Shown: positions 34,894 to 44,031, counted from the stretch's first letter. The stretch: DNA of 61,497 nucleotides from Acidobacteriota bacterium (GCA_003223215.1 QHYH01000165.1:1-61497); one strand, 5' to 3'. Numbers and translations are program-made. The notes: generated from the letters alone by a model not told the origin.

Positions 34894-36081
34894 TTAGTTT
34901 GTTTTGCTCGCCGTTTCATACGCGTGCAAGGCTTCGCTGATAACGCGCTGCAGTGGCACATTTTTCTCGACTGCCAGCCTGCGGCAGTCGTCGTATTCTG
35001 GCTGAACGTGCAGGATGCGCCCATTCATCCTTGAAATCTTGATGCGCACGTCTCCAAAATCCGTGGAGACGCTCAGGAACTCTCGCGGGAGGGTGCGGCG
35101 CTCGGCACGATAGGTGCGCGCGCCAAAGGTGGTGGTTTCTGCAAAAATCAGCGACATCAGCGTAGGCGTCTCCTGCGGCTTGCACAGAACCGTGAGCAGG
35201 GTGCCGGGACGATTTTTCTTCATCTGCACCGGCGTCGTGTACACGTCGAGCGCGCCTGCCGCCAAGGCCTTCTCCAGGAAATAGCCGTAAATCTGCGGAT
35301 TCATGTCATCCAGATTCGCTTCAATGACCGCGATTTCTTCGTCGAATCCTGGTACTGTTTTTTCGGCCGCCTCGCCAATCATGATTCGGAGAACATTGGG
35401 CTGGCCTTCGAGGTCGGCCGTTCCGGCGCCATACCCAATGGCCCGGACGCTCATGGCCGGCTGCGGGCCGAAGGAATCGCAAACCGTCGCCACAATCGCC
35501 GCGCCGGTCGGGGTCACCAATTCACGCTCGACCCCGCTCGAATACGTTGGCTTGCCCTGGAGCAAGTTTGCCGTGGCCGGCGCCGGCACCGGCAAAATTC
35601 CGTGCGCCATCTTCACCGTGCCCCCGCCCACATTCAGTCGAGAGCACGAGAACTTTTCGATGCCTAGGAAGTGAAAGCCGATACAAGCGCCAACGATGTC
35701 CACAATCGCGTCGACCGCGCCCACTTCGTGAAAATGAATTTTTTCGAGCGGCACGTCATGCACCCGGGCTTCCGCTTCACCAAGCTTGGTGAAAATCGCG
35801 CCGGCTCGATCGCAAACCGGCACCGCCAGCTTCGAGCTTTTCAAAATCTCCAGAATCGTGCCGAGCGAGCGATGCTTGTGCCGATCCTCCGCCCTCACCG
35901 TGATGGAAGTCGCGGCCATCCCCTGCTTCGAGACCTTTTCTGCAGAAAGTTCCCAGCCCGGAACTTGGAGGCCGCGAAGTTCCGACCGCAGATGCTCGAC
36001 GGGACAGCCCGCATCCACCAGAGCCCCGAGGGTCATGTCGCCGCTGATGCCGGAAAAGCAGTCAAAATAAGCCTGTTTCAT
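34894..36081 (-). CDS. larC: Nickel-pincer cofactor biosynthesis protein LarC (single-frame form)
   Basis: CTP-dependent nickel insertase that places Ni in the pincer nucleotide cofactor made by LarB and LarE. The 395-residue protein begins AYFDCFSGISGDMTLGALVD and has HFHEVGAVDAIVDIVG, GGTVKMAHGILPVPAPAT and LVTPTGAAIVA in the LarC1 half, then EANLDDMNPQIYGYFLEKAL in the LarC2 half. In Lactobacillus the two halves are joined by ribosomal frameshifting; here they are one uninterrupted frame. It is the first gene of the operon and has its own promoter at 36144-36172. Confidence 0.93.
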   Translation of the reverse strand: MKQAYFDCFSGISGDMTLGALVDAGCPVEHLRSELRGLQVPGWELSAEKVSKQGMAATSITVRAEDRHKHRSLGTILEILKSSKLAVPVCDRAGAIFTKLGEAEARVHDVPLEKIHFHEVGAVDAIVDIVGACIGFHFLGIEKFSCSRLNVGGGTVKMAHGILPVPAPATANLLQGKPTYSSGVERELVTPTGAAIVATVCDSFGPQPAMSVRAIGYGAGTADLEGQPNVLRIMIGEAAEKTVPGFDEEIAVIEANLDDMNPQIYGYFLEKALAAGALDVYTTPVQMKKNRPGTLLTVLCKPQETPTLMSLIFAETTTFGARTYRAERRTLPREFLSVSTDFGDVRIKISRMNGRILHVQPEYDDCRRLAVEKNVPLQRVISEALHAYETASKTN

Positions 36082-36143
36082 GGAAAAAACCGCCGAACGG
36101 TGGGACTCGAAGCCGGAATGGTCGCTCCGTCGGATTCAAGTTG

Positions 36144-36172
36144 ATACTATCGGCCGAGATAGGCAGTGTCAA
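36144..36172 (-). promoter_or_regulatory. Sigma70-type promoter of the larC-metG-tatD operon
   Basis: On the minus strand TTGACA (36167-36172) is followed after exactly 17 nt by TAGTAT (36144-36149). Transcription would start near 36137 and give a leader of about 55 nt before the larC ATG at 36081. The leader contains a small ACCG/CGGT hairpin followed by six T just before the start codon, too short to call an attenuator. Confidence 0.6.
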
Positions 36173-36368
36173 ACTCCCTTCCCGTCGTGCGGTCCCCCTA
36201 TTAGTCTAAATGAGACCGCTCGCCTTGGCACCCCGTCGCTTGGGCCCTTTCACTCTCGCAAGGGGAGATGGATATGCCGTGGTAGGCTATTTCCCTCGCG
36301 CGACCCGCTTTGACCCTCGTCGCGGGCATCTCCTATACTCGGGAGATTCCCATTGGACGCGAGGACCC

Positions 36369-38390
36369 GTGTATCAGACACTGACGAATCGATTGCGCGA
36401 AGCGCTCGGCAGGCACGTCCGAGAGAGGTATGGAGCGGAGGTTCAGATTGTGCTCAGCCGCCCGCCCAAGCTCGAGATGGGCGAAGCGGCGTCGCCGGTG
36501 TGCTTTGAGCTGGCCAAACAACTCAAACGGCCGCCGCGACAGATTGCCCAGGAAATTGCCGCGAATTTCGGCAAGGTCCCGGGGATTTCGCGACTGGAAG
36601 TTGCCGGCGGCGGATACTTGAACGCGTACTTCGACCGCGGAGCCTTTTGGGAAAGCGCACAAAAAGAAGCGAGTGGGAGGCGTCCGGCGCCCCTGGAGGA
36701 TCAGAGAAAAATCATCGTCGAGCACACCAGCATCAACCCCAACAAAGCAGCGCACATCGGGCACCTTCGCAATGCCGTGCTCGGCGACACCATGGTTCAA
36801 ATCCTGCGGCACGCCGGCAAGCGCGTTCAGATTCAAAACTACATCGACAACACCGGCGTCCAGGTAGCGGACGTGGTCATCGGATTCCTGCGGATGGAGC
36901 AGCGAACGGCAACCAGCGTGATGATGCTGGCAAAGGAACCCAAGTTTGATTACTACTGCTGGGATTTGTACGCCAAAGTTACGAACTTTTTTGCTGAAGA
37001 TCCCGAGCGGGCGGGGAAACTCCGGGCGGAAACGCTGAAGGCCCTCGAAGAAAATCGCGGGGAAGATGCAGAGGTGGCGCAAGTGGTGGCGGACGCCATT
37101 GTGACTTGCCACTTGCGATCCATGGCCCGGTTGGACATCCATTACGATCTGCTGGCGCGCGAGAGCGAGATTTTGCATTTGAAGTTCTGGGACACGGCGT
37201 TTGAGATGTTGAAGGAATCCGGAGCCATTCATTTGGCCACGAGCGGGAAAATGAAGGGATGCTGGGTTTTGCCGTGGGAAGAAAATACAAGCCCTAACAC
37301 CGAGCACCAGGAGAGGACGCGGGACACAGAGAAGAGAAAAAGGGCAGAAGGGGACGCGGGCGAGAACGAGCAAGACAAGATCATCGTGCGTTCGAATGGA
37401 ACGGTAACCTACGTCGGAAAAGACATTGCCTATCAGCTCTGGAAGTTCGGCCTGTTGGGAAAAGATTTTTGTTATCGCAAATGGCCCGAATCGCCGGCCG
37501 GGCAAACCGTTTGGGCTACGACGAGCAGAAAGAGCGAGCCGGACGCGCCGCACTTTGGCGAAGCCGCCGCAACGGTCTACAACGTGATCGATGTGCGCCA
37601 GGCGTATTTGCAGGATGTCGTGGCAGAAGGTTTGCGGAGGTTGGGCCACACGGAGGCCGCGAAGAATTCCGTCCACTTTGCTTATGAAATCGTGGCGCTG
37701 ACGCCGCGCTGCGCCGCCGAGTTGAACTATGAGCTTTCGCCCGAAGAGGCGAAGAAGCCATACGTAGAAGTTAGCGGGCGCAAAGGCTTTGGCGTGAAAG
37801 CGGACGACCTGATCGACAGATTGGAAGCCGCAACGCTGGGCGAAGTCCTTCAACGCCACGCGGAAATGATAGAGAAAGAACAGAAACGCACCGCGCATGC
37901 GATTGCCGTGAGCGCGTTGCGTTTTTTTCTGCTGAAGTTCACGCGAAACTCAATTATCGCTTTCGATTTCAAGGACGCGTTGAGCTTCGAAGGCGAAACG
38001 GGACCGTATTGCCAGTATGCGGTGGTGCGCATTCGCGGGATCCGCCGCAAAGGAGCAGAGGCGGCGCTCGCGACGGTGAAATGGAATCCCGACGCTGCCG
38101 GTCAATGCCTTGCCGAGCCCGACGGCGCCGACCTGTGGGAATTGTTGCTTTCCGCCGGCTCGCTTGATTATGCCGTGGATGCGGCGATCGCCACGCAGGA
38201 ACCCGCCTTCGTTGCCAAATACGCGTTTCAACTGGCGCAGGCGTTCAACAATTTCTACCACAAGCATCACATTTTGTCGGAAGTGAACGAGCAGAAGCGC
38301 ACCTTCTTGCTCCAGTTAACGGAATTGGTCGAGACGCAACTGGTGCGCGCCCTCGGTTTGCTCGGAATCGAAGCGCCGGAGAAGATGTAG
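36369..38390 (+). CDS. argS: Arginine--tRNA ligase
   Basis: Class I synthetase that charges tRNA-Arg. Counted from GTG 36369, with GAGG 4 nt upstream, it has 673 residues. The Add-1 domain (first 110 residues) precedes NPNKAAHIGHLRNAVLGD with the HIGH signature, then NYIDNTGVQVADVV, and SNGTVTYVGKDIAYQLWKF with the catalytic-core Tyr. GRKGFGVKADDLID stands where KMSKS would be, as is common in ArgRS. The DALRA anticodon domain ends the protein (YCQYAVVRIRGI onward). Residues of about 304-338 are an unusual Glu/Arg/Lys/Asn-rich insertion just before the core restarts. An in-frame extension to 36210 looks non-coding. Confidence 0.95.
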   Translation: MYQTLTNRLREALGRHVRERYGAEVQIVLSRPPKLEMGEAASPVCFELAKQLKRPPRQIAQEIAANFGKVPGISRLEVAGGGYLNAYFDRGAFWESAQKEASGRRPAPLEDQRKIIVEHTSINPNKAAHIGHLRNAVLGDTMVQILRHAGKRVQIQNYIDNTGVQVADVVIGFLRMEQRTATSVMMLAKEPKFDYYCWDLYAKVTNFFAEDPERAGKLRAETLKALEENRGEDAEVAQVVADAIVTCHLRSMARLDIHYDLLARESEILHLKFWDTAFEMLKESGAIHLATSGKMKGCWVLPWEENTSPNTEHQERTRDTEKRKRAEGDAGENEQDKIIVRSNGTVTYVGKDIAYQLWKFGLLGKDFCYRKWPESPAGQTVWATTSRKSEPDAPHFGEAAATVYNVIDVRQAYLQDVVAEGLRRLGHTEAAKNSVHFAYEIVALTPRCAAELNYELSPEEAKKPYVEVSGRKGFGVKADDLIDRLEAATLGEVLQRHAEMIEKEQKRTAHAIAVSALRFFLLKFTRNSIIAFDFKDALSFEGETGPYCQYAVVRIRGIRRKGAEAALATVKWNPDAAGQCLAEPDGADLWELLLSAGSLDYAVDAAIATQEPAFVAKYAFQLAQAFNNFYHKHHILSEVNEQKRTFLLQLTELVETQLVRALGLLGIEAPEKM

Positions 38391-38462
38391 CAATTCTCGA
38401 AAGCCGGGCCCGGCATTCGCTCGCCCTGCTCGGGATAAAGCTCGGCCCCTCGAAAGGAACAC

Positions 38463-39953
38463 CTAATAAGACATGATCAAGTGCACGAGCGTGCGCAGCC
38501 CCACGCCGGTGGGGCCTTTGGCGAGCCAAGGCTTTGTGTCGTCGTTCCAAGCCGTGCCTGCGATGTCGAGGTGAATCCACGGAGAGTCGCCGGTAAATTC
38601 CTTGATGAACATGGCGCCGATGGTCGCTCCGCCGCCCTTTCCGCTGCTGATGTTCTGGATGTCCGCAACCGTGCCTTTGATGAATTCTCGATACTCCTCG
38701 TCGATCGGCATCTGCCACATTTTCTCGCCCGCTGCCTTCGCGCTTGAGAGCAGCTTGTCGGTGAACGCCTGGTCGGAACCAAAAACGCCGACGTTGACCC
38801 CCGCCAAGGCGACGACGATGGCTCCCGTCAGCGTCGCCGCATCAATCAGATGCGTGGCGCCGAGCTGCTTCGCGTAATGGACGCCGTCGGCAAGGATTAG
38901 CCGCCCTTCCGCGTCGGTGTTGAGAACTTCGATAGTTTTGCCGGACATGGCCGTCTGAATGTCACCCGGTTTTTGCGCGCGCCCTCCCGGCATGTTTTCC
39001 GTGGCCGGCACAACGCAAATCACTTTGACAACGGGCTTGAGCGTGGCAAGTGTGCGCATGACTGCAATCATGGTGGCGCCGCCGGCCATGTCGTACTTCA
39101 TCTTTTCCATGCCCTCGGAGGGTTTGATGGAAATGCCCCCCGTGTCGAAGGTAACGGCTTTGCCTATCAGCCCGATGACCGGCGCGCCAGGCTTGGCCGA
39201 TGGCGGATTGTAGATAATGACGATCATCCGCGGCGGTTCGACGCTGCCTTGCGCGACGCTAAGGAGCGCTCCCATCTTCAATTCGGCGATTTTCTTTTCG
39301 TCGAGAATCTCGACACTCAGGCCCGCAGCCTTGGCCATGGCTTCGGCTTTTTGTGCGAGGATGCTGGGGGTGAGTTTGTTCGACGGCTCATTTATCAAAT
39401 CTCGAGCGAAATTCTGTGAATCCGCGATGACGCGGCCTTTCGCCACGCCTTTTTCGCCCTTTTGACGTTCCGCGTCGGAGTAGCCTGCGATAGAGACCGA
39501 TGCGATTCTCTTGTCGTTCTTCTTGTCGGTCTTGTACTTGTCCGATTCGAAATCCGCGGTTAAGATCCCTTCGACGATTACCTGAGCGGATTCTTCCGTA
39601 GCCTGGCCTTCGCGCACGAGCATCGCGAAATTCCTAACCGAGCGCGACTTCAAATAGCGCAGGGCCGCGCCAGCCAATTTCCGCAGGGTCGCGGAATCCC
39701 ACGGCGCGCGCTTCCCCGCCCCCACCAAAAGCAGCCGCGCCGCTTTCAAACCCGCCGGTGCGTGGAGGAGCGTGAACTCCAGCATCTTGCCGGTGAGCTC
39801 CCCGCTCTTGGCCAGCCTGCGCAGCAAGCCCCCACCCAGGTGATCGATCTCTGCTACGCGACCCTGAACCGGATCGCTCTCTTCAAAGACATAGGAAACC
39901 AGTGCCTCCGTTTCGACGCCCGCGAACGGCTTACTCTCCAGCGTGATTTGCAT
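38463..39953 (-). CDS. pepA: Leucyl aminopeptidase (M17)
   Basis: Hexameric cytoplasmic aminopeptidase that trims N-terminal residues during peptide turnover. The 496-residue protein has the catalytic domain signatures GKAVTFDTGGISIKPSEGM (metal Lys and Asp), YDMAGGATM and the M17 hallmark NTDAEGRLILADG. HLIDAATLTGAIVVALAG follows. The N-terminal 170 residues form the regulatory domain. It is convergent with argS, which ends 72 nt away; no clear terminator hairpin is seen there. Its start lies 6 nt after the stop of smpB, so the two are cotranscribed. Confidence 0.96.
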   Translation of the reverse strand: MQITLESKPFAGVETEALVSYVFEESDPVQGRVAEIDHLGGGLLRRLAKSGELTGKMLEFTLLHAPAGLKAARLLLVGAGKRAPWDSATLRKLAGAALRYLKSRSVRNFAMLVREGQATEESAQVIVEGILTADFESDKYKTDKKNDKRIASVSIAGYSDAERQKGEKGVAKGRVIADSQNFARDLINEPSNKLTPSILAQKAEAMAKAAGLSVEILDEKKIAELKMGALLSVAQGSVEPPRMIVIIYNPPSAKPGAPVIGLIGKAVTFDTGGISIKPSEGMEKMKYDMAGGATMIAVMRTLATLKPVVKVICVVPATENMPGGRAQKPGDIQTAMSGKTIEVLNTDAEGRLILADGVHYAKQLGATHLIDAATLTGAIVVALAGVNVGVFGSDQAFTDKLLSSAKAAGEKMWQMPIDEEYREFIKGTVADIQNISSGKGGGATIGAMFIKEFTGDSPWIHLDIAGTAWNDDTKPWLAKGPTGVGLRTLVHLIMSY

Positions 39954-39959
39954 GATGCT

Positions 39960-40457
39960 TCACCGCCTCCGATTGCGATACATGGATTGTTCGACTTCCC
40001 GGCGAGCTTCCTTGGCGCGTTCGTCCTCGCGTCGGTCCCACGCCTTCTTGCCCTGGACCAAAGCGATTTCCACTTTGGCGATGCTGTTGCGAAAGTAGAT
40101 CCTCAGGGGAATCACCGTCAGGCCTTTGGCCTCGGTGCGCCCGGAAAGCTTGTCGATTTCACGCTGGTGCAGCAGGAGCTTGCGCGAACCGAGCGGCTCG
40201 TGGTTCCACGGGCCACCCGGTGAGTACTGGGCAATGTGTGCATTAATGAGCCAAGCGCCTTGGGGATTGAAATCCACGTAGGCGTCCCGGATATTGGCTT
40301 TGCCTTCGCGAAGGGCCTTCACCTCCGTGCCATGCAGGACCATACCCGCCTCATGTCGCTCAAGAATATGGTAGTTATAAGATGCCGCGCGGTTTTGCGC
40401 CACGATTTGCTCACCGCTTCTGGCGGCTTTCTCGGATTTTTTCCTAGGCTTGGCCAC
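39960..40457 (-). CDS. smpB: SsrA-binding protein SmpB
   Basis: Partner of tmRNA in trans-translation rescue of stalled ribosomes. The 165-residue protein begins at GTG and has AQNRAASYNYHILERHEAGM, the binding surface segment HGTEVKALREGKANI, and a basic C-terminal tail (GKKAWDRREDERAKEARREV, ending RNRRR) that enters the empty mRNA channel. The promoter found upstream would start transcription almost at the GTG, which implies a leaderless or very short 5' end. The tmRNA gene itself is not seen in this window. Confidence 0.96.
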   Translation of the reverse strand: MAKPRKKSEKAARSGEQIVAQNRAASYNYHILERHEAGMVLHGTEVKALREGKANIRDAYVDFNPQGAWLINAHIAQYSPGGPWNHEPLGSRKLLLHQREIDKLSGRTEAKGLTVIPLRIYFRNSIAKVEIALVQGKKAWDRREDERAKEARREVEQSMYRNRRR

Positions 40458-40465
40458 GACCGTCC

Positions 40466-40494
40466 ATCATAGCTGCAGCGCAATGGCTTGTCAC
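40466..40494 (-). promoter_or_regulatory. Promoter of smpB-pepA, possibly leaderless
   Basis: Minus strand GTGACA (40489-40494), 17 nt spacer, TATGAT (40466-40471), each one base from consensus. The expected start site, about 7 nt further, falls at or within two bases of the smpB GTG at 40457, leaving no room for a Shine-Dalgarno. Confidence 0.5.
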
Positions 40495-40614
40495 TCTTGG
40501 AGAAAACAGCCTATTGCTCAGAGAAAGACAGTAAACCCCAGCAACCTTGTCGTACGTCTAATGCGAATGTTAGACTGCAAGAGCACCATTTTTTTTGAGG
40601 CTTCGGAGAGAGTG

Positions 40615-42888
40615 ATGCGGCAGGACTGCAGAACACTGATCTTGTGTGCAGGCTTGGGACTGCTCGCCGCCGGCTGTCCCAAGGGTCACAGCGAGTATGA
40701 CCTGGGCGCAAAGGCGGAGAACCTCCAGGACTACGACGCTGCTCTCGACTATTACCAAAAAGCGGTTAAAGTTGATCCACACAACGCCACCTTCCGCATT
40801 CGGCTCAATCAAGCCCGCTTCGAGGCCGGGGAAATGCACATCAAACGCGGCTTGGAGATGCGCAAACGGGGCGAACTCGACGGTGCCGTCCTGGAATTCC
40901 AGAAGGCCCTCGCTGCCGACCCTTCCAGCTCTATCGCTGACCAGGAACTGAACCGCACCGCAGAAATTATCGCGGAAAAGAATCACGCAAATGAAGCGCC
41001 GCCACCCACCGATCATAACCAGCAGCCGCTGGCTTCCATGCCGCCGGAGATGAAGCCCCTTTCGCGGGCGCCGATCAGCATGAAGATGTCGAATGACGCG
41101 AAAATTGTCTTCGACACGATCGGAAAAGAAGCGGGATTGACCATGGTCTATGACCCGGACTTCCAGGCGCGGCGCATCACCGTGGACTTCAACAACATCA
41201 CGCTGGAGCAGGCTTTAGAGATCACCGCGCTCGAAAGCAAGGCGGTGATCAAGCCGGTGACCGAGAACACGCTTTTCGTGTATCCGGACCAGGTGCAGAA
41301 GCGGCGCGATTATGACGAAGAGGTGGTGAAGACCTTCTATCTCTCGAACGTCACACAGCCCCAGGACATAACCGAGATTATGACCGGGTTGAGACAATTG
41401 TTTGATCTGAAGCGCATCCAGCAGGTCAACTCGCAAAACGCCATCATCGTGCGCGATACGCCGGACAAATTGATGCTCATCCAAAAAATGATTGACGACA
41501 TCGATAAGGCCAAGCCGGAAGTCCTCATTCAGGTTGAAGTCCTTCAGACCAATATGGACCACCTCCGCGATCTGGGGATACTGCCTCCGCAACAGGTATC
41601 GGTCAGCGTCAATAACGGCACGACCACGACCAGCGCAACCACCGGCACCAGCACCAACACGCCAACCAACGGGCTCACGTTCAACAACCTTAAGCACCTG
41701 AATTCCGGCAATTACAGCATTACTACCCCGACCGCCACAGCCACGGCCATTTTGGCAGACACCGAAACGAAGATCATTCAGAACCCAGAGATACGGTCTG
41801 TGGACGGCCAGATCGCGCACTTGAAAATCGGTCAGCGTATTCCCGTGGCCACCGGCAGCTTTCAGGCGGGCGTCGGCGTGGGCGCCACAGGCGGAGCGGG
41901 TTTTGTGAACCCGTTGGTCAACACGCAGTTCACCTACTTGGACGTTGGCGTGAACGTGGACGTGACCCCGCGCGTACACCCCGATCGCGAGGTCAGCATG
42001 AGGCTCAAGATCGAAGTCTCCTCGCAGTTGGGCGTAGTCAACATAGGTGGCATCTCGCAGCCGGTGATCAGTTCTCGGACCATTGAACATGATATCCGTC
42101 TGAAAGAGGGCGAGGTGAATATTTTGGGGGGCTTGATTGAGCGCACAGATAGTGAAAACGTCAATGGCTGGCCCGGTTTTGCAAAACTGCCGATTCTCGG
42201 TCGGCTTTTCTCCGACAAGAAAGTGGACCACCAGGCAGACGAAGTTCTAATCGTGCTGAGTCCGCGCATCGTCCGGATGCCGTACTGGACGAGAGCGAAT
42301 TTGCGGCCGCTGCTCTCGGGCTCGGACCAAAACCCCCAAGTGACGAGAGAGAGTGAACTTCGCGCGCCGCAACCTCAGCCGGCTGCGCAGCCGCCACGGC
42401 AACAGCCACCGGCGAGCACGAATCCCACCACGGCGGCGCCAGGAGCATCTGCCGCCAACGCCGGCGCCGTTGCCAAGATGCGGTTCGAGCCGCAAACGCT
42501 CACGCTGAAGGCTGGGCAGACGGCGACCATGGGCCTGGTCGTCGAAAACGTGAACGATCTCTATTCCATCCCGTTGCTGTTGCAATACGACCCGAAGGTG
42601 ATCAGCGTAGAAGAAGTGCAGCATGGAGGCTTCCTCTCGAACGGAGGAGCGCAGGAGATCTCCATCGTTTCGCAACCGTTCAAGGACAAGGGCCAGTACA
42701 TCATTTCCGCTACGCGGCCGCCCAGCACGCCCGGAGTAAGCGGGAGCGGCACCCTTCTCGGACTCGTGGTGAAGGCTGTGGCGCCCGGAACGTCGCCGTT
42801 GTCCATCGTGCAGGTCAACGCCAAAGATTCGCAGCAGAAGCCCATCCAATTGGTCACCAGCGAGGCAACTCTGCAGGTTCAGCCGTAG
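40615..42888 (+). CDS. Lipoprotein secretin (GspD/PilQ-like) with TPR and cohesin domains
   Basis: Outer-membrane secretin of a type II secretion or type IV pilus-like system, 757 residues from ATG 40615. A lipobox (GLGLLAAGC) is followed by TPR repeats (27-110: DYDAALDYYQKAVKVDPHN), an STN/N0-like domain (160-227), a secretin N domain (239-310) and the secretin barrel region (about 395-550, ending VLIVLSPRIVRMPYW). After a Gln/Pro/Ala linker comes a cohesin-type beta sandwich (621-757: RFEPQTLTLKAGQTATMGLV). Fusion of cohesin to secretin is unusual outside Acidobacteriota-like genomes. Two pseudopilin genes follow at once. Confidence 0.88.
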   Translation: MRQDCRTLILCAGLGLLAAGCPKGHSEYDLGAKAENLQDYDAALDYYQKAVKVDPHNATFRIRLNQARFEAGEMHIKRGLEMRKRGELDGAVLEFQKALAADPSSSIADQELNRTAEIIAEKNHANEAPPPTDHNQQPLASMPPEMKPLSRAPISMKMSNDAKIVFDTIGKEAGLTMVYDPDFQARRITVDFNNITLEQALEITALESKAVIKPVTENTLFVYPDQVQKRRDYDEEVVKTFYLSNVTQPQDITEIMTGLRQLFDLKRIQQVNSQNAIIVRDTPDKLMLIQKMIDDIDKAKPEVLIQVEVLQTNMDHLRDLGILPPQQVSVSVNNGTTTTSATTGTSTNTPTNGLTFNNLKHLNSGNYSITTPTATATAILADTETKIIQNPEIRSVDGQIAHLKIGQRIPVATGSFQAGVGVGATGGAGFVNPLVNTQFTYLDVGVNVDVTPRVHPDREVSMRLKIEVSSQLGVVNIGGISQPVISSRTIEHDIRLKEGEVNILGGLIERTDSENVNGWPGFAKLPILGRLFSDKKVDHQADEVLIVLSPRIVRMPYWTRANLRPLLSGSDQNPQVTRESELRAPQPQPAAQPPRQQPPASTNPTTAAPGASAANAGAVAKMRFEPQTLTLKAGQTATMGLVVENVNDLYSIPLLLQYDPKVISVEEVQHGGFLSNGGAQEISIVSQPFKDKGQYIISATRPPSTPGVSGSGTLLGLVVKAVAPGTSPLSIVQVNAKDSQQKPIQLVTSEATLQVQP

Positions 42889-42905
42889 TCGAATTTAATA
42901 GTGCG

Positions 42906-43406
42906 ATGTTGCGTGACGCTTCCATTCAAATGCGAGTTCGCCGGCAGCGCGGCTGCTCGCAAGCCGGGCTGACTCTTCTCGAGTTGATCCTGACGTGCTC
43001 CATCTTGCTGCTCTTATCAACACTGGCGTTGCCGATCGCCAAGTACGCCATGATTCGCGAGAAAGAAGCCACCCTTCGCCATAATCTGGACGAAATTCGC
43101 GAGGCCATCGACCGCTACAAAGATGCGGCGGACCACAACCAAATTAAGGTGGAGCTGGAAACCGAAGGGTATCCGCCCGATCTCGAGACGCTGGTGAACG
43201 GCGTGCCCCTTGGCACGGAAGGCGACAAGAAGATTCGCTTCCTGCGAAAAATCCCGATCGATCCGATGACCGGCCACGCCGACTGGGGGCTGCGCGCCGT
43301 GCAGGACGATCCAGACTCCACACAGTGGGGCGGCAAAGACGTTTTCGATGTGTATTCGCAATCCACGGCGACGGCGATGGACGGAACGAAGTACTCAGAC
43401 TGGTGA
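42906..43406 (+). CDS. Type II secretion/type IV pilin-like pseudopilin
   Basis: Inner-membrane prepilin of 166 residues with a class III signal: basic leader (VRRQRGCSQAG), cleavage after Gly, then LTLLELILTCSILLLLSTLA with Glu at position 5 of the mature protein. The globular part contains KIPIDPMTGHADWGLR, a GspG-type loop, and ends KYSDW. It begins 17 nt after the secretin stop. The start may instead be the internal ATG at 42930, which gives a shorter leader. Confidence 0.85.
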   Translation: MLRDASIQMRVRRQRGCSQAGLTLLELILTCSILLLLSTLALPIAKYAMIREKEATLRHNLDEIREAIDRYKDAADHNQIKVELETEGYPPDLETLVNGVPLGTEGDKKIRFLRKIPIDPMTGHADWGLRAVQDDPDSTQWGGKDVFDVYSQSTATAMDGTKYSDW

Positions 43407-43424
43407 CGGGAGGAAAAAAGGAAA

Positions 43425-43871
43425 GTGAAGAGGCATTTGTACCACCAAATTTCTGAGGCCGGGCCGCGGACAAGCCGAGGCCAATGGCGCAAGCTCGGGT
43501 TTACCCTCATCGAGCTGATGATCGTCATGACCATCATAGCCATTCTCATTGGGATGGCGGCGATTCGCTACGACAAAGTCGTGCAACATTCCAAAGAAGC
43601 AGTGCTGAAGACAGATCTTCGAACGATGCGCGACGCCATCGACAACTACACCTTGGACAAGCAGGCCGCGCCGCAATCGATCGATGACCTGCAACAAGCC
43701 GGCTACCTTCGCTCCGTACCGATTGACCCGATGACCCAGGCCAAGGACTGGGTGCCGCAGTTTGACAGCGTCGTCCTAAGCCCTGATCAAACGACTACGG
43801 GAATTGTCGACGTGCATTCGAATTCTCCGCGAGTCTCGCCGTTCGACAGCACGCCGTATAACGAGTGGTAA
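43425..43871 (+). CDS. GspG-like major pseudopilin
   Basis: A 148-residue prepilin starting at GTG, with AGGA upstream. The leader ends RGQWRKLG, and the mature protein starts FTLIELMIVMTIIAILIGMA, with Glu5 as required for methylation and assembly. The C-terminal domain is the GspG pattern: TDLRTMRDAIDNYTLDKQAAP, LQQAGYLRSVPIDPMTQAKDW and a final PYNEW. It is 18 nt after the other pseudopilin. Together with the secretin it forms a minimal secretion cluster without ATPase or platform genes nearby. Confidence 0.9.
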   Translation: MKRHLYHQISEAGPRTSRGQWRKLGFTLIELMIVMTIIAILIGMAAIRYDKVVQHSKEAVLKTDLRTMRDAIDNYTLDKQAAPQSIDDLQQAGYLRSVPIDPMTQAKDWVPQFDSVVLSPDQTTTGIVDVHSNSPRVSPFDSTPYNEW

Positions 43872-44031
43872 TCTCCTTTGTCTGTTCGTTTATTCACCGT
43901 ATTGAACACGGTTGCGTTTTCATTGGAAGAAGAACGCGGACCGCACTCCGCATGGCGCTGATTTGACGCAAACGACGGCGTCCGAAGCAGTGCGGGGTGG
44001 AGCAGCCTGCTAGTTAGTTAGCTCGTCAGGC
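43872..44031. other. Gap after the pseudopilins, containing the tRNA relic
   Basis: No gene is seen between the last pseudopilin stop and the tRNA-fMet relic at 43991. A weak hairpin (ACCGT..ACGGT, around 43896-43912) followed by GCGTTTTC could end the secretin transcript. Gene density and style change from here on: the housekeeping operons to the left give way to loosely spaced accessory genes. Confidence 0.3.

Noticed and set aside
36095-36125. tRNA T-arm-like stretch (TTCGAGTCCC on the minus strand) upstream of larC
   Set aside because: No acceptor stem, anticodon arm or D arm can be built around it; it is simply the larC leader.
36333-37898. 521-codon leftward open frame antisense to argS
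   Set aside because: It lies entirely over a clear ArgRS gene; long antisense frames are a by-product of GC-rich codon use. Similar long shadows lie over the permease (19232-19849) and the secretin (41215-42231).
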